A model generated the notes under the pieces. That model saw only the letters and a list, made by a program, of their open reading frames with translations. It was not told the origin of the DNA and searched no databases. Shown in pieces: positions 25,401 through 34,037 of a stretch of 64,000 nt of DNA (its first letter is position 1; the number at the start of each line of letters is the position of its first letter). Location: the NCBI RefSeq assembly GCF_012184425.1, contig NZ_VTOW01000002.1, positions 496,001-560,000 on the forward strand, in the 5' to 3' direction. Origin of the DNA: Candidatus Manganitrophus noduliformans. Its GTDB lineage: Bacteria > Nitrospirota > Nitrospiria > SBBL01 > Manganitrophaceae. Made by a program: the position numbers and the translations under genes.

Positions 25401-26357
25401 CTATTCTACCTTAAAATAAAGGAGTTCCATCGGATTACCCCTTCGGATGATGGCCCGGACGATTTTTCGGGTGTTTTGAACCTTCCCCTCGGCGGTGATG
25501 GAGAAAAAATTGCTTTTGGTATCGATTCCGGAGGTGGTGCCGGCGGTGGTGAACCGGGTCTTTACATCGGCCGGCACACTGTCGATAAATTTCTGCTTGT
25601 TCTCATAAGGGCGATTCTCAATCAGGCGGCCCGCAATCGACTCATCGATTCCCCCCTCGAAATCCAAACTTTGTATAATCAGCGAATCGGCGGTGTTTAC
25701 ATTGATGAGGCCGTCGCCGTAGACGGTGAGGTAAGGGGAGATTTTGCGGTAGACGTCGTCGGTGATCCCCCAGACCATATGAAGCTCCTCCAACGTGTCG
25801 AAGCGGGCATTTTTGGCGGAGTAAGGGGGATCGAGACGGCGGTAGCTCTCATCCTCGGCGCCGTAGGCCGAAATCGGCTCGCTGTCGATATCGACCCAGT
25901 CGACGATCGGATCGGCCAGCTCCGGGTCGAGCTGGAGCAGCTCGAAGAGCCGCCGGAGTTGCTTGTGCCTCGTCTTCTGTACGGTGGCCGTGGTTTTTCC
26001 GTTATTGTCCACCAGGCTGTTGAGGTTGAACTTTCCCGTCTCGTCGGTGATGGAGCCGGAGAGGACCCCGTCTCCCAGGGGATACTCCGGAACAGGATAG
26101 GCCCAGAGCTCATCGAGGCCGTCGTAGCGGTTGCTGAAGCGCAAATCCTCTTTCAGAATCGCCTCGCCGGCCGAGACCGCCGAGCGGGCGAGGTAGAAAG
26201 CTTTCAAGTCGTCGCGGAAATTCCCGGCGGCGCGCAGATCGGCCCGGACCTGAAAGTCGAGCTCCAGGATCAGGACGGTGAGAAGCAGGACCACCAGGAG
26301 GCTCAACAGCAGGGCGAATCCCCCCTCGTTTTTCAATAATTTGTTGTGCCCTTGCAC
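25401..26357 (-). CDS. gspK: Type II secretion minor pseudopilin GspK
   Basis: About 319 residues from a GTG at 26357; other starts are an ATG at 26381 (overlapping the divergent lipoprotein start) and a TTG at 26336. A short leader ends in NEGG, then the pseudopilin helix FALLLSLLVVLLLTVLILELD. The body shows GspK features: FYLARSAVSAGEAIL, DETGKFNLNSLVD, DPIVDWVDIDSE, and a helix-hairpin-helix-like GLINVNTADSLI. GspK caps the pseudopilus tip with GspI and GspJ. It is the last gene of the T2SS operon, placed after gspM instead of after gspJ, and cut off from gspM by an opposite-strand lipoprotein gene. Confidence 0.88.
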   Translation of the reverse strand: MQGHNKLLKNEGGFALLLSLLVVLLLTVLILELDFQVRADLRAAGNFRDDLKAFYLARSAVSAGEAILKEDLRFSNRYDGLDELWAYPVPEYPLGDGVLSGSITDETGKFNLNSLVDNNGKTTATVQKTRHKQLRRLFELLQLDPELADPIVDWVDIDSEPISAYGAEDESYRRLDPPYSAKNARFDTLEELHMVWGITDDVYRKISPYLTVYGDGLINVNTADSLIIQSLDFEGGIDESIAGRLIENRPYENKQKFIDSVPADVKTRFTTAGTTSGIDTKSNFFSITAEGKVQNTRKIVRAIIRRGNPMELLYFKVE

Positions 26358-26379
26358 CGCTTCTGCTATACTCCCGCCC

Positions 26380-27336
26380 ATGAAAAACGTCTTTCTCTCT
26401 TTCTTTCTACTCACTTTGCTCTCTCTGACAACCGGCTGCGGCGAAGGGGATTCGGGGGTCATCGTGAGGGCGACCACCGAGACGCCGGGGGTCGCCCCGG
26501 TCGAAAAACCGCTCCAAGCGGTCACCGGGGACAACGACGCCTTCCCTGACATAAAACTGACGCCGAGCAGCTTTACCGTCGCCTTCACCCACGTCCGTCT
26601 TATTGAGGCAACCGATCTCGACACAGACCCCATCCAGACCCACACCGTCTTCGAGCGCGATCCTTCCGATCCGATCGAAATCTCCCTCACAACCGGAGAA
26701 GTCGAAGAGGTCGAAGAGAGCAATCGCGAGCCGCAGGCGAGAACCTACAATCTGATCGAATACGGGGTCCGCTACTTCGAGATGACGATCCCCCTCTGCG
26801 AGGCCGACGACGACTGCGAAAACCGCCGGGTCCGATACTATCTCACCACCGATGCGCTCGCTGACCCCGTTCTCAACTTCACACCGCAAGCCCGGGAAAT
26901 CCTGATCTCACGAAGCCCGACCGGCGACCTCTTCAGCTGGATCTACCCCGAATTGGGGCTTCCCCTCTCCCTCAACGAGTTCCCGATTACCGGCCAGCGA
27001 CCGCCCGAGGTCTACCAGGTTCCGCTGGGGGTTTTTCCTGCGACCGGTCCGAGTCCGATCTTCAGACAGCCCCTCTCGCCGCCGCTGGAGGTTGAGGAGA
27101 ATCCGGATGAAGTCTTCGTCTTCACCCTCCGATTCGACCTCACCGACCTCTTCTTCTTCGACAATACCGATGGGGAGACCGAACCGGTCCGCTTCAACGC
27201 CCGCGTCGACAATCTCGATCTTTCACGGGATGGCAAGATCCTCAACGGATGTGCCAGTCCGCCCATCTGCACGGCCGACTTCTGGCCCGGCCTCCCGGAC
27301 GTGACCGTTACCGTCGAGCGGGAAGAGCGGGACTAA
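26380..27336 (+). CDS. Lipoprotein of unknown function inside T2SS operon
   Basis: 318 residues from the ATG at 26380. The signal peptide ends in the lipobox LTTGC. The rest has no family I recognise. It is beta-rich, with acidic stretches (DTDPIQTHTVFERD) and a C-terminal NARVDNLDLSRDGKI segment, and cysteine pairs CEADDDCEN and CASPPIC. The gene is read against all surrounding gsp genes, and its ATG overlaps candidate starts of gspK. It may be a lipoprotein secreted by, or serving, the T2SS, or a later insertion. Transcription of the gsp operon would run antisense through it. Confidence 0.8.
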   Translation: MKNVFLSFFLLTLLSLTTGCGEGDSGVIVRATTETPGVAPVEKPLQAVTGDNDAFPDIKLTPSSFTVAFTHVRLIEATDLDTDPIQTHTVFERDPSDPIEISLTTGEVEEVEESNREPQARTYNLIEYGVRYFEMTIPLCEADDDCENRRVRYYLTTDALADPVLNFTPQAREILISRSPTGDLFSWIYPELGLPLSLNEFPITGQRPPEVYQVPLGVFPATGPSPIFRQPLSPPLEVEENPDEVFVFTLRFDLTDLFFFDNTDGETEPVRFNARVDNLDLSRDGKILNGCASPPICTADFWPGLPDVTVTVEREERD

Positions 27337-27357
27337 GCCTTCGCCTCAAGCGCAACC

Positions 27358-27924
27358 TTACGACGACATTCTCTCATACGACGACACCAGGAAGGTCACG
27401 TCCATCAGCGACGGATCGGAGAAGCGGGTTTTCATCGAAAGCCGCTTGATCCGGACCGGAAAGGGGGCGTTTTCGACCGCGGCCAGGAAGGGGACGATTC
27501 GGGCGAGGGTGACATTCTCCACCTTCACCTCCACCGGGATCTCCCGGTAGGGATCGTGAGCCTGCGGGGAGAGAGGGCGGATGTAGGCGATGTTCGGCCG
27601 GATCTGGTTTTTCGCGGCGGTCTCCTCCAGGAAAGAGAGGGGGGAGAACTGGTTGGTCGTCGGGAGACGCCGTTCGATCTCCTGGATTCCCTGCGAGACG
27701 GTGAGGTACTCCCCCTTCAGGGCGGCGAACTCGCGCGCCTCTTTTTCTTTCTGGGGAATCAGGCGGTCGAGGATCTCCATCCGCTCCCAAAGCGGGCCGA
27801 CCAGCACAAAATAAAAAATCAGGAGAAAAGCGATCACTCCCCCTCCCCCCAAGACCCATTTCTCGCGGGGAGAAAGCCGCATCAAGAACTGATCGACCCC
27901 TTTACGAACTCCGCTTCCGTTCAT
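27358..27924 (-). CDS. gspM: Type II secretion GspM/PilO-like protein
   Basis: 188 residues. A short cytoplasmic tail is followed by one membrane helix (VLGGGGVIAFLLIFYFVLVGPLW, about 24-46), a coiled coil (about 47-90) and a ferredoxin-like domain (about 110-185). This is the GspM/PilO layout of the inner-membrane platform. It overlaps the gspL stop by 23 bases, so the two are translationally coupled and presumably form the L-M pair that links the ATPase GspE to the pseudopilus. Confidence 0.82.
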   Translation of the reverse strand: MNGSGVRKGVDQFLMRLSPREKWVLGGGGVIAFLLIFYFVLVGPLWERMEILDRLIPQKEKEAREFAALKGEYLTVSQGIQEIERRLPTTNQFSPLSFLEETAAKNQIRPNIAYIRPLSPQAHDPYREIPVEVKVENVTLARIVPFLAAVENAPFPVRIKRLSMKTRFSDPSLMDVTFLVSSYERMSS

Positions 27925-29608
27925 CTTTCTTTCCTTCCATCATCGTCAGCTGAATCCGAAAGCCGACCTTGGATTGATCGGCCGAGATCTTGGCGTCGCT
28001 GACGTTCACCTCTTCAAAATGCCCCACCTTCATCAGCCCCCCCCGGATCCGATCGACCGAATCGTACGAGTCGGTCTGCGCCTCGATCCGGATCTTGTCT
28101 CCGTCGATGACCAGCTCGGTGACGTCGATCCGCACCTCGGTCGGGATTCCGGCGGTCACCACCTTCAACACCTCGAGCGGGCTCTCCTCGCCGACCCCCA
28201 GAAAGTCGCCGCTCCGCTTCCGCTCGTTGATCGCGGCGCGGGTCTGCTCCACCTCATTCGCGACATTCTTCGTCTGCGGGAAGGTCTTCGTGAACTCGGA
28301 CCGAAGCTCCTGCTTGAGCGCCTGAAACTTCTTTTCCTTCTGATGATAGTGCAGATAAAAATCTCCCCCCATCAATCCTAGGAGGAGGAGGGAGACCAGC
28401 CCGACCGACGCCAGCCGGTGCCGCCGCTCGATCGACTCCTTGCCGAAGACGAACTCTCCCTGTCGAAAATTAATCTGCGTCCCCTGCGCCGGCGACAAGG
28501 CGAGGCCGAGCGCTTCGGCATACCGCGGCAGGGCGGTCGAGAAATGGGCCGTATCCAGGCCCGCAATCGGCGGCGATCCGCTCAACGTTTCCGGCGTCAT
28601 CTGAAAGTGCTGTGCGATCAGCTCTTTCAGTCCCCGCCACTGTCCCCCTCCGCCGCAGAGATAGAATCCGCTGCGCGACTCCCCGTTCGCCCCTCCCGTC
28701 AATGAAAGGCTCTTCTCGATCTCGACCAACCAGGAGGAGACCCGCTTCTGAACCGCCTCTCCGGCCTCGGTTCGGGGAGGGACGCTCAGGTCGACCTCGC
28801 TCTTCCGCTTCTCGGCCTCCTCCCACGAAAGCCCCAGATCCTGCTGAAGGGCCTCCGTAAAATCGTCCGACCCGATCGGAATCGTCCGGACCCATCGCAA
28901 TCGCGGCGAAGTCTGCTTCGCCGCGACCGAGAGACCGCAGAGGACGGTCTTGGAAGCGCCGAGGTCGATCAGCAGATGTTCCGACCGCTCTTCCCCGGCG
29001 GCGGCGCCCCGCTTTTTCTCGCCGTTGGAGGGTTGGGTCATCTGCTGGTAGAAGGTATAAAGAGAGAGGGCATCGACGCCGACCCACGCCGGGTCGATGC
29101 CGACCGACTGCAGCGCGCTCAAATATCGGCGCAGCACCCCTTTCGGAACCGCGGAGACCAACAGATGCGACGATTCGGCCGGCTCCGCCTTTCCCGGCTC
29201 GGCCGCGCCCCGGATCTGAAGATCCCGGGCCGCCCCCTGTGGAAGGAGTTGGTAGTCGATCACGATCTCCTCCAGATCGAACGGGAGCTGTCCTTCGACC
29301 TCGAAGGGGACCACCTGGCGAAGACGCTTCGGATCGGTGAACGGAACGGTGATCTCCCGCGTCGAAACGAGGTGGCCCGGCAGGGCGATGGCGGTCATCT
29401 CGCCCGGCTTGATCTTCCCCTCCGAACGAAGCCGGCGGAGCGCCTCGATCTGCGCTTCATCAGGGAGGTCCCCTCGCCCCCGCTCACCCTGCCGCTCCAC
29501 CTTCCGCTCGAAGGCATCGACGAGACGAAGCCCCCGCAGGGTCCGCGCAATCCGAACCCCCTTGATGACCGATCGTCCAATATCTAGTCCGAGAATAATT
29601 TGAGCCAT
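27902..29608 (-). CDS. gspL: Type II secretion GspL (PilM-PilN-like fusion)
   Basis: 568 residues, longer than typical GspL (about 400). The N-terminal 380 residues have a complete actin-like fold as in PilM (ILGLDIGRSVIKGVRIA at the start, LLIDLGASKTVLCGLSV near 205). A membrane helix (ASVGLVSLLLLGLMGGDFYL, about 420-440), a coiled coil and a ferredoxin-like domain (about 490-560) correspond to PilN/GspL-C. The protein recruits GspE at the membrane. The gene lies 21 bases after gspN and overlaps gspM. Confidence 0.87.
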   Translation of the reverse strand: MAQIILGLDIGRSVIKGVRIARTLRGLRLVDAFERKVERQGERGRGDLPDEAQIEALRRLRSEGKIKPGEMTAIALPGHLVSTREITVPFTDPKRLRQVVPFEVEGQLPFDLEEIVIDYQLLPQGAARDLQIRGAAEPGKAEPAESSHLLVSAVPKGVLRRYLSALQSVGIDPAWVGVDALSLYTFYQQMTQPSNGEKKRGAAAGEERSEHLLIDLGASKTVLCGLSVAAKQTSPRLRWVRTIPIGSDDFTEALQQDLGLSWEEAEKRKSEVDLSVPPRTEAGEAVQKRVSSWLVEIEKSLSLTGGANGESRSGFYLCGGGGQWRGLKELIAQHFQMTPETLSGSPPIAGLDTAHFSTALPRYAEALGLALSPAQGTQINFRQGEFVFGKESIERRHRLASVGLVSLLLLGLMGGDFYLHYHQKEKKFQALKQELRSEFTKTFPQTKNVANEVEQTRAAINERKRSGDFLGVGEESPLEVLKVVTAGIPTEVRIDVTELVIDGDKIRIEAQTDSYDSVDRIRGGLMKVGHFEEVNVSDAKISADQSKVGFRIQLTMMEGKKDERKRSS

Positions 29609-29629
29609 ATCTTAAAACCACATTTTCAT

Positions 29630-30514
29630 TTATAACGCAAACGGCCTGCCGTTCACCGAGATCTGCGGTTGGCCGATCGATCCCTTCAACCCCAGGAGCA
29701 GCGGCTCGCGTCCCGAATACCCCTGGATGAAGAGCGAGGCCATCTGCTGAAGACTCCCCTTGGGGGTCGCCTTAAAACTGAGCGAAAGGAGACTTCCCTC
29801 CAACGGCTCTCGGAGAACCAGATTCCCTCCGTCGCTCGTCAGATCGACCTCATTTCCCTGGGCGGCGAATCGCTCCACCACCAGCATGCCGTTACGAAGA
29901 TTGATCTTACCACGAATGTTTGAAAAGGACACCTCCCCGATCGGGACCATCCACTGCCCCACCTGCTTCAACTGAACGCTGTTGATCGTGAAGGTGAGGC
30001 TCCCTTTCGCCTTCGACAGATCGGGCCCGACCCCGCTCCCCTCCCCCTGCAAATCGAGAAGTCCCGAGAGGCCCAGCCGGCTCAGGTTGAGCTTCTGTCC
30101 CTCGCTCTTGAAAGAGAGGGAGAGCCCTTCCCGCGTTTGGACCGCCGTCGCATGGCCGACGATTTCCCCTTCGGCGATCCCGACCCGATAATCGATTTCT
30201 CCCCGCCGATTGAAGAGAAGGGGCAACGGGGCGACCGCCGCATCGAGCGATTGGATCTTCCACTGAGGAACCGGCCCCGCCGGGCAATCGACCTGAATCT
30301 CCCGCCAGGACAAGCGCAGCGGGAAAAAGATCCCCCGCTTTCCGACCGCCATCGTGCAGCCGCTTTCCGACTGGATCGCCGCGATCAGGCGCGACTCGAG
30401 CAGACCGAAGGGAAAGGTCAGATAGAGAAAGAAAAGGAGCATCAGAAGGCCGAAGAAGGCATACCCCAGTCCGACCGCCCATTTTCTTTTCTGATTTTTA
30501 ATCCAATCGAACAT
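29630..30514 (-). CDS. gspN: Type II secretion protein GspN
   Basis: 294 residues. One N-terminal membrane helix (YAFFGLLMLLFFLYLTFPFG, about 18-37) precedes a periplasmic AsmA-like beta-rich domain with repeating short strands (GDLDLQGEG-style, SFSNIRGKINLRNGMLVVERFAAQGNEVDL). GspN is an accessory T2SS part found in a subset of systems; its role is not settled. It lies between gspJ (6-base gap) and gspL, an order seen in some delta-proteobacterial-type operons rather than in Gammaproteobacteria. Confidence 0.82.
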   Translation of the reverse strand: MFDWIKNQKRKWAVGLGYAFFGLLMLLFFLYLTFPFGLLESRLIAAIQSESGCTMAVGKRGIFFPLRLSWREIQVDCPAGPVPQWKIQSLDAAVAPLPLLFNRRGEIDYRVGIAEGEIVGHATAVQTREGLSLSFKSEGQKLNLSRLGLSGLLDLQGEGSGVGPDLSKAKGSLTFTINSVQLKQVGQWMVPIGEVSFSNIRGKINLRNGMLVVERFAAQGNEVDLTSDGGNLVLREPLEGSLLSLSFKATPKGSLQQMASLFIQGYSGREPLLLGLKGSIGQPQISVNGRPFAL

Positions 30515-30520
30515 CGTCTG

Positions 30521-31240
30521 CTACGACCTTCTCGCCATCGGAAGATCGACCGTTGTTTTAAAACGAAGGCCCTCCTTACCGCGGCCCCGGAGGATCAATT
30601 CGATCTCCACCGCCAAAGGGAGCTCCTTGGTATTTTCAGAATCCCAGCGATCGACCCAATTCTTATCGGCCCGATTGAGATAGCGGAAATTGATTCCGAG
30701 GACCTCTTCCCCGATCTCGTTCCGGATCACCCGCTCGTTCGCCAGGGCCGCCTCATGCATCAGGAACTCCTCTTCAAGGCCGTAGGAGATCAACGCCCAA
30801 TCCGATTCGGGGGCGTCCCGCAAGGTTCGCCCGTGGGAGACGGCGGTGAACCGGATCAAGTCGTCCGGGTAATCTGTCCCATCGATCGTTCGGGTCCGAT
30901 CTTCTCCCAAAAAAAGAAACGACTTCGTCACCGCCGATCCTGGAGGGAGTTGCGGACTCGTCGGTTGTCCCGGAATCGGTTTCGTCTGATAGATCATGCT
31001 GAGATCTTTCGCCAGATGATAAAAACCGAGCCGCGCCAGGCGGTAAGAATCGGCCTGCTCCTCCAGCTGCTCCGAAACCCGGTAAGTCGCATTAAACGAC
31101 CCGTACACCAGGGTGAAAAGAACCGCCAGAATCGCGAGCGAGACGAGGATTTCCAGGAGGGTGAAACCGCCGGAAGCCCCGCGCCTTCCACCTTCCGCCT
31201 CCCCCCTCCCGCTTTCTCCAATCACGTTAACCTCTCGCAT
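30521..31240 (-). CDS. gspJ: Type II secretion minor pseudopilin GspJ
   Basis: 239 residues from an ATG that overlaps the gspI end by 14 bases. The prepilin leader is long (24 residues, MREVNVIGESGRGEAEGGRR...) and is followed by the cleavage motif GG|FTLLEILVSLAILAVLF. The long leader is encoded largely by a heptamer array (31181-31215), so that DNA does not reach the mature protein. The globular part resembles GspJ (tip complex with GspI and GspK). Confidence 0.88.
   Translation of the reverse strand: MREVNVIGESGRGEAEGGRRGASGGFTLLEILVSLAILAVLFTLVYGSFNATYRVSEQLEEQADSYRLARLGFYHLAKDLSMIYQTKPIPGQPTSPQLPPGSAVTKSFLFLGEDRTRTIDGTDYPDDLIRFTAVSHGRTLRDAPESDWALISYGLEEEFLMHEAALANERVIRNEIGEEVLGINFRYLNRADKNWVDRWDSENTKELPLAVEIELILRGRGKEGLRFKTTVDLPMARRS
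31181..31215. repeat. One-arm heptamer array in gspJ leader
   Basis: Five contiguous 7-bp units start at 31181, 31188, 31195, 31202 and 31209, with consensus CCNCCTY on the plus strand. No opposite arm is visible. It encodes part of the cleaved GspJ leader. Confidence 0.6.
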
Positions 31241-31592
31241 TGAATAAAAACGTGGTGAACCGGACGCTCTCCTCCCGCTTCCCCTCTTTCCAGAGGACCT
31301 CCAGATTCAATTCCCTGACCACCTCATACGGGGTCTGTTTCACCTCTTCCTTCCATTTATAGTTGGGGTATTCCTCGCCGAAATCCCCTTCCCGCGCCCC
31401 CAGTTCGGGAAATCCGGCGAAAGTGATCTCCGAGATCCGCTGGCGCGCCAGCAGCGTCGCCTCGGTGATATGGCCGGCGTAGGAAGAGAGGGCGATGTCC
31501 CGGTTGCGAAGCCCCAGCAACACCGTGAGCGCGATCGCCAACACCGCCAACGAAACCATGATCTCGATGAGGGTGAAGCCAGAATTTCGCAT
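31227..31592 (-). CDS. gspI: Type II secretion minor pseudopilin GspI
   Basis: 121 residues from the ATG at 31592. This gives a normal 4-residue leader (MRNS) before [19 protein letters not shown] longer frame from 31658 would translate a palindromic repeat (31600-31627) and is rejected as the start. The tail has the GspI-type WKEEVKQTPYEVVRELNLEVLW segment. It is part of the pseudopilus tip. Confidence 0.88.
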   Translation of the reverse strand: MRNSGFTLIEIMVSLAVLAIALTVLLGLRNRDIALSSYAGHITEATLLARQRISEITFAGFPELGAREGDFGEEYPNYKWKEEVKQTPYEVVRELNLEVLWKEGKREESVRFTTFLFNARG

Positions 31593-31599
31593 CCGCGCC

Positions 31600-31627
31600 G
31601 TAGGGGCGAGGCGTGCCTCGCCCCTAC
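31600..31627. repeat. Perfect GTAGGGGCGAGGC palindrome between gspH and gspI
   Basis: 13-bp arms GTAGGGGCGAGGC/GCCTCGCCCCTAC with a 2-base loop. On the minus strand its first bases supply the gspH TAG stop. The hairpin may stabilise or trim the operon mRNA between the two cistrons. Confidence 0.85.
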
Positions 31628-32223
31628 CTTTGTGAGATTTGAACATCGACATACTCATCCATCACCTTCACCCGGCCGGTCAGGGGATTGACGACCAGGG
31701 TCCACTGCCGCTCCCCTTGCTTCAGATGAATCCAGACCTTCTCCACCCCCACCGGGAAGAACTGCATGAAGGCCTCCCCCTCGTTCACCTTTCCCTGCGC
31801 CGGGGTCACGACATCTTCGAAAGAGATCTCTTTCGGAAGGACCCGCCGCCGGGTCATCGGATCGGTCGCTTCGACGAACTCGCCGTTTTCCCCCAACACC
31901 GCCGCCCAATAAGCGCCATTTTCAAGATTGAAGTAGAGCCGGTAGGTCTGCTTGGTCGTGGAGGATTCTTGGGCGAGATGCTGGATCAACCCGGCGAAGT
32001 GGCGCGCCGTCCGCTTCAGATCGGCCGCGCCGAACGAGGAAACCCGGGGAAAAACAAAGAGCGCCGTCACGCTGAGGATAAAGACGACCAGCATCAATTC
32101 GAGGAGGGTGAAGCCTGATGAAGATCCGCGAGGCGTGAGGCGTGAAGCGTGAGGGGTAAGCCCTTTTAATCTTTCTCGCCTCACGCCGAACGCCGCACCC
32201 CTCCTGTAATTCAGCACCTTCAT
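31624..32223 (-). CDS. gspH: Type II secretion minor pseudopilin GspH
   Basis: 199 residues. The ATG overlaps the gspG stop (TAATG), fixing the start. The leader is exceptionally long, about 38 residues, and Arg-rich. It is encoded almost wholly by a two-arm heptamer element (32127-32206). Cleavage is expected at SSG|FTLLELMLVVFILSV, so the mature pilin is normal. The body has GspH-like features (ARHFAGLIQHLAQES, PLTGRVKV near the end). Its stop codon lies in a palindromic repeat. Confidence 0.85.
   Translation of the reverse strand: MKVLNYRRGAAFGVRRERLKGLTPHASRLTPRGSSSGFTLLELMLVVFILSVTALFVFPRVSSFGAADLKRTARHFAGLIQHLAQESSTTKQTYRLYFNLENGAYWAAVLGENGEFVEATDPMTRRRVLPKEISFEDVVTPAQGKVNEGEAFMQFFPVGVEKVWIHLKQGERQWTLVVNPLTGRVKVMDEYVDVQISQR
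32127..32206. repeat. Two-arm heptamer element inside gspH leader
   Basis: The left arm has five contiguous 7-bp units (32127-32161, consensus CGTGAGG). A 10-base spacer follows, then a right arm of five units (32172-32206, consensus CCTCACG-like, the reverse complement). The arms are inverted with respect to each other and can fold into an imperfect stem. Confidence 0.75.
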
Positions 32224-32702
32224 TATTCCATGTTCCAGCTCTCGATGTCGGCGCTTTTTCCTTCTCCCCCCCCTTCGCCGTCGGCGCCGTAGGAGAGGAG
32301 ATCGAAATCGCCGTGGGTCCCGGGGCTGACGTAGACATATTGATTTCCCCAGGGATCGGCCGGAATCTTCGGAAGGTACCCCCCCTCCCGCCAGTTTTTC
32401 GGGATCTCGCCGACGCTCGGCTTGTTCACCAGCGCATCGAGCCCCTGTTCGGTGCTCGGATAGTCGCCGTTGTCGAGCTTGTACATCTGAAGGCCCTCTT
32501 CGATACTCTTGATCTGGACCTTCGCCGCCACCCGCCGCGCCTCATCGGTCCGCCCGACCAGCTTCGGGACGACCAATACCGACAGGATCGCCAAGATCGT
32601 GATGACGACCATGATTTCAATCAGTGTAAAACCGGCCTGCGCCTGTCGGCTCAACCGAACGAGCCGCCCCAAAACCCCATTTCGAGCGCTGTATTGCTTC
32701 AT
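32223..32702 (-). CDS. gspG: Type II secretion major pseudopilin GspG
   Basis: 159 residues from the ATG at 32702, directly behind AGGAGGGAC. A frame beginning at 32756 would run through a palindrome and is rejected. The leader ends QAG, then [24 protein letters not shown]. The GspG C-terminus is typical: [30 protein letters not shown], and an acidic end that in relatives binds calcium. It forms the shaft of the pseudopilus. Confidence 0.95.
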   Translation of the reverse strand: MKQYSARNGVLGRLVRLSRQAQAGFTLIEIMVVITILAILSVLVVPKLVGRTDEARRVAAKVQIKSIEEGLQMYKLDNGDYPSTEQGLDALVNKPSVGEIPKNWREGGYLPKIPADPWGNQYVYVSPGTHGDFDLLSYGADGEGGGEGKSADIESWNME

Positions 32703-32720
32703 GTCCCTCCTAATTTGAAC

Positions 32721-32749
32721 GTAGAGACGTCCCGGCGGGACGTCTCTAC
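32721..32749. repeat. GTAGAGACGTCCC palindrome between gspF and gspG
   Basis: Perfect 13-bp arms GTAGAGACGTCCC/GGGACGTCTCTAC with a 3-base loop. It is repeated almost exactly at 34002-34028, one gene upstream in the same operon. Confidence 0.85.
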
Positions 32750-32761
32750 TCTGCATTCCGA

Positions 32762-33982
32762 CTATTTTACGATTTGAGATACCTCGAAGATCGGCAGCAA
32801 AATCGCCAGGACGATAAAAAGAACGACCCCCCCCATGCCCAGGATCATCAATGGTGCGAGGAGCGACGTCATCCCGGTCACCACCGTCTCCACCTCGTTG
32901 TCGTACGCCTCGGAGACCTTCTGCAGCATCCCTTCGAGCTCGCCGCTCTTCTCCCCGATGGCAATCATATGGGTCACCAGCGGGGGAAAAAGGCCGCTTC
33001 TCTTGAGCGGCTCGGCGATGCTCTGCCCCTCCCGGATATTGCCGCGGGCCCCCTGGATCGCCTCCTCAAGGACCTTGTTTCCGACCACCTGCTGGACGAT
33101 CTCCAGCGCCGTCAACAGCGGAACGCCGCTCGCCAGCAGGGTCGCCAGCGTCCGGGTGAACCGGGAGATGGCGACCATCTTCGCCACCCTTCCGGCCAGC
33201 GGGATTCTCAAAAGAAGCCGGTCATACTGCTCCCTTCCCCGCGGCGTTTGGATATGCCGCCGGTAGATCATTCCGCCGAGGACGCCGGCTCCGATCAAGA
33301 GCCATCCGTAACCGCGCAGGAAATCGCTCAGCGCGAGGAGGATCACCGTCGGGAGGGGAAGCGCCTGGTTCAAATCGGCGAAGATCGCCGTCACCTTCGG
33401 AACGACGAACGAGATCAGGAAAATCAAGATCGCGCCGCTGACGAACAACATCAAGACCGGGTAGGTCAAGATCGAGAAGAGCTTGTTCCGAAGCCGAACC
33501 TGGCTCTCCAGATAATCGGCCAGCCGGACCAAGATCCGGTCGAGCGTTCCGCTCGCCTCCCCCGCCCGGACCATCTGCCGATAGAGCACCGAGAAGACCT
33601 TCGGATGGCGCGTCAGGGCATCGGCGAGCGAGGCCCCTTCCTTCACCCCCTCCCGGACGTCGATCCAGATCTTCTTCGCCGCCGGCTTCTCGACCTGTTC
33701 GGTCAGCGCCCCCAGCGCTTCCATCAGGGAGATCCCCGCCCCCAGCAGCGTCGAGAGCTGGCGGGTCATCACCGCCGTCTCGGCCAGCGTCATCCCCTCC
33801 GAGAAGAGGGTGACCGGTTTCGACAGCCCGGTCGGCGCCGCTTGCTGCGTCTGGGTAATCTCCACCGGAAAAATCCCGCTTTTGCGCAGCTTCGCCCGCG
33901 CCACCTTGGGGCTGTCGGCATCGACAATCCCCGCCTTGCTCTTCCCCTCTACATCGAGTCCTTTGTATTCGTAAATGGCCAT
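32762..33982 (-). CDS. gspF: Type II secretion inner-membrane platform GspF
   Basis: 406 residues, the usual length. It begins [24 protein letters not shown], the standard GspF opening. Two T2SSF domains follow (about 70-190 and 270-395), with three membrane helices near 170, 220 and 380-400 ([24 protein letters not shown]). It anchors the GspE ATPase and moves pseudopilins. It is flanked on both sides by the same palindrome. Confidence 0.95.
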   Translation of the reverse strand: MAIYEYKGLDVEGKSKAGIVDADSPKVARAKLRKSGIFPVEITQTQQAAPTGLSKPVTLFSEGMTLAETAVMTRQLSTLLGAGISLMEALGALTEQVEKPAAKKIWIDVREGVKEGASLADALTRHPKVFSVLYRQMVRAGEASGTLDRILVRLADYLESQVRLRNKLFSILTYPVLMLFVSGAILIFLISFVVPKVTAIFADLNQALPLPTVILLALSDFLRGYGWLLIGAGVLGGMIYRRHIQTPRGREQYDRLLLRIPLAGRVAKMVAISRFTRTLATLLASGVPLLTALEIVQQVVGNKVLEEAIQGARGNIREGQSIAEPLKRSGLFPPLVTHMIAIGEKSGELEGMLQKVSEAYDNEVETVVTGMTSLLAPLMILGMGGVVLFIVLAILLPIFEVSQIVK

Positions 33983-34001
33983 GTCAAATGTGATGCGGGG
34001 C

Positions 34002-34028
34002 AGAGACGTCCCGCCGGGACGTCTCTAC
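34002..34028. repeat. GAGACGTCCC palindrome between gspE and gspF
   Basis: AGAGACGTCCC, 3 bases, GGGACGTCTCT followed by AC. Nearly identical to the palindrome at 32721. Confidence 0.8.
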
Positions 34029-34037
34029 AGTCCGACA

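Noticed and set aside
25401-26723. 440-residue version of GspK
   Set aside because: The N-terminal 110 residues are antisense to a lipoprotein gene and Ser/Val-rich without meaning; the pseudopilin helix begins after about 26357.
31227-31658. GspI start at 31658
   Set aside because: The extra N-terminus would be translated from a perfect palindrome and the gspH 3' end. The ATG at 31592 gives a normal 4-residue prepilin leader.
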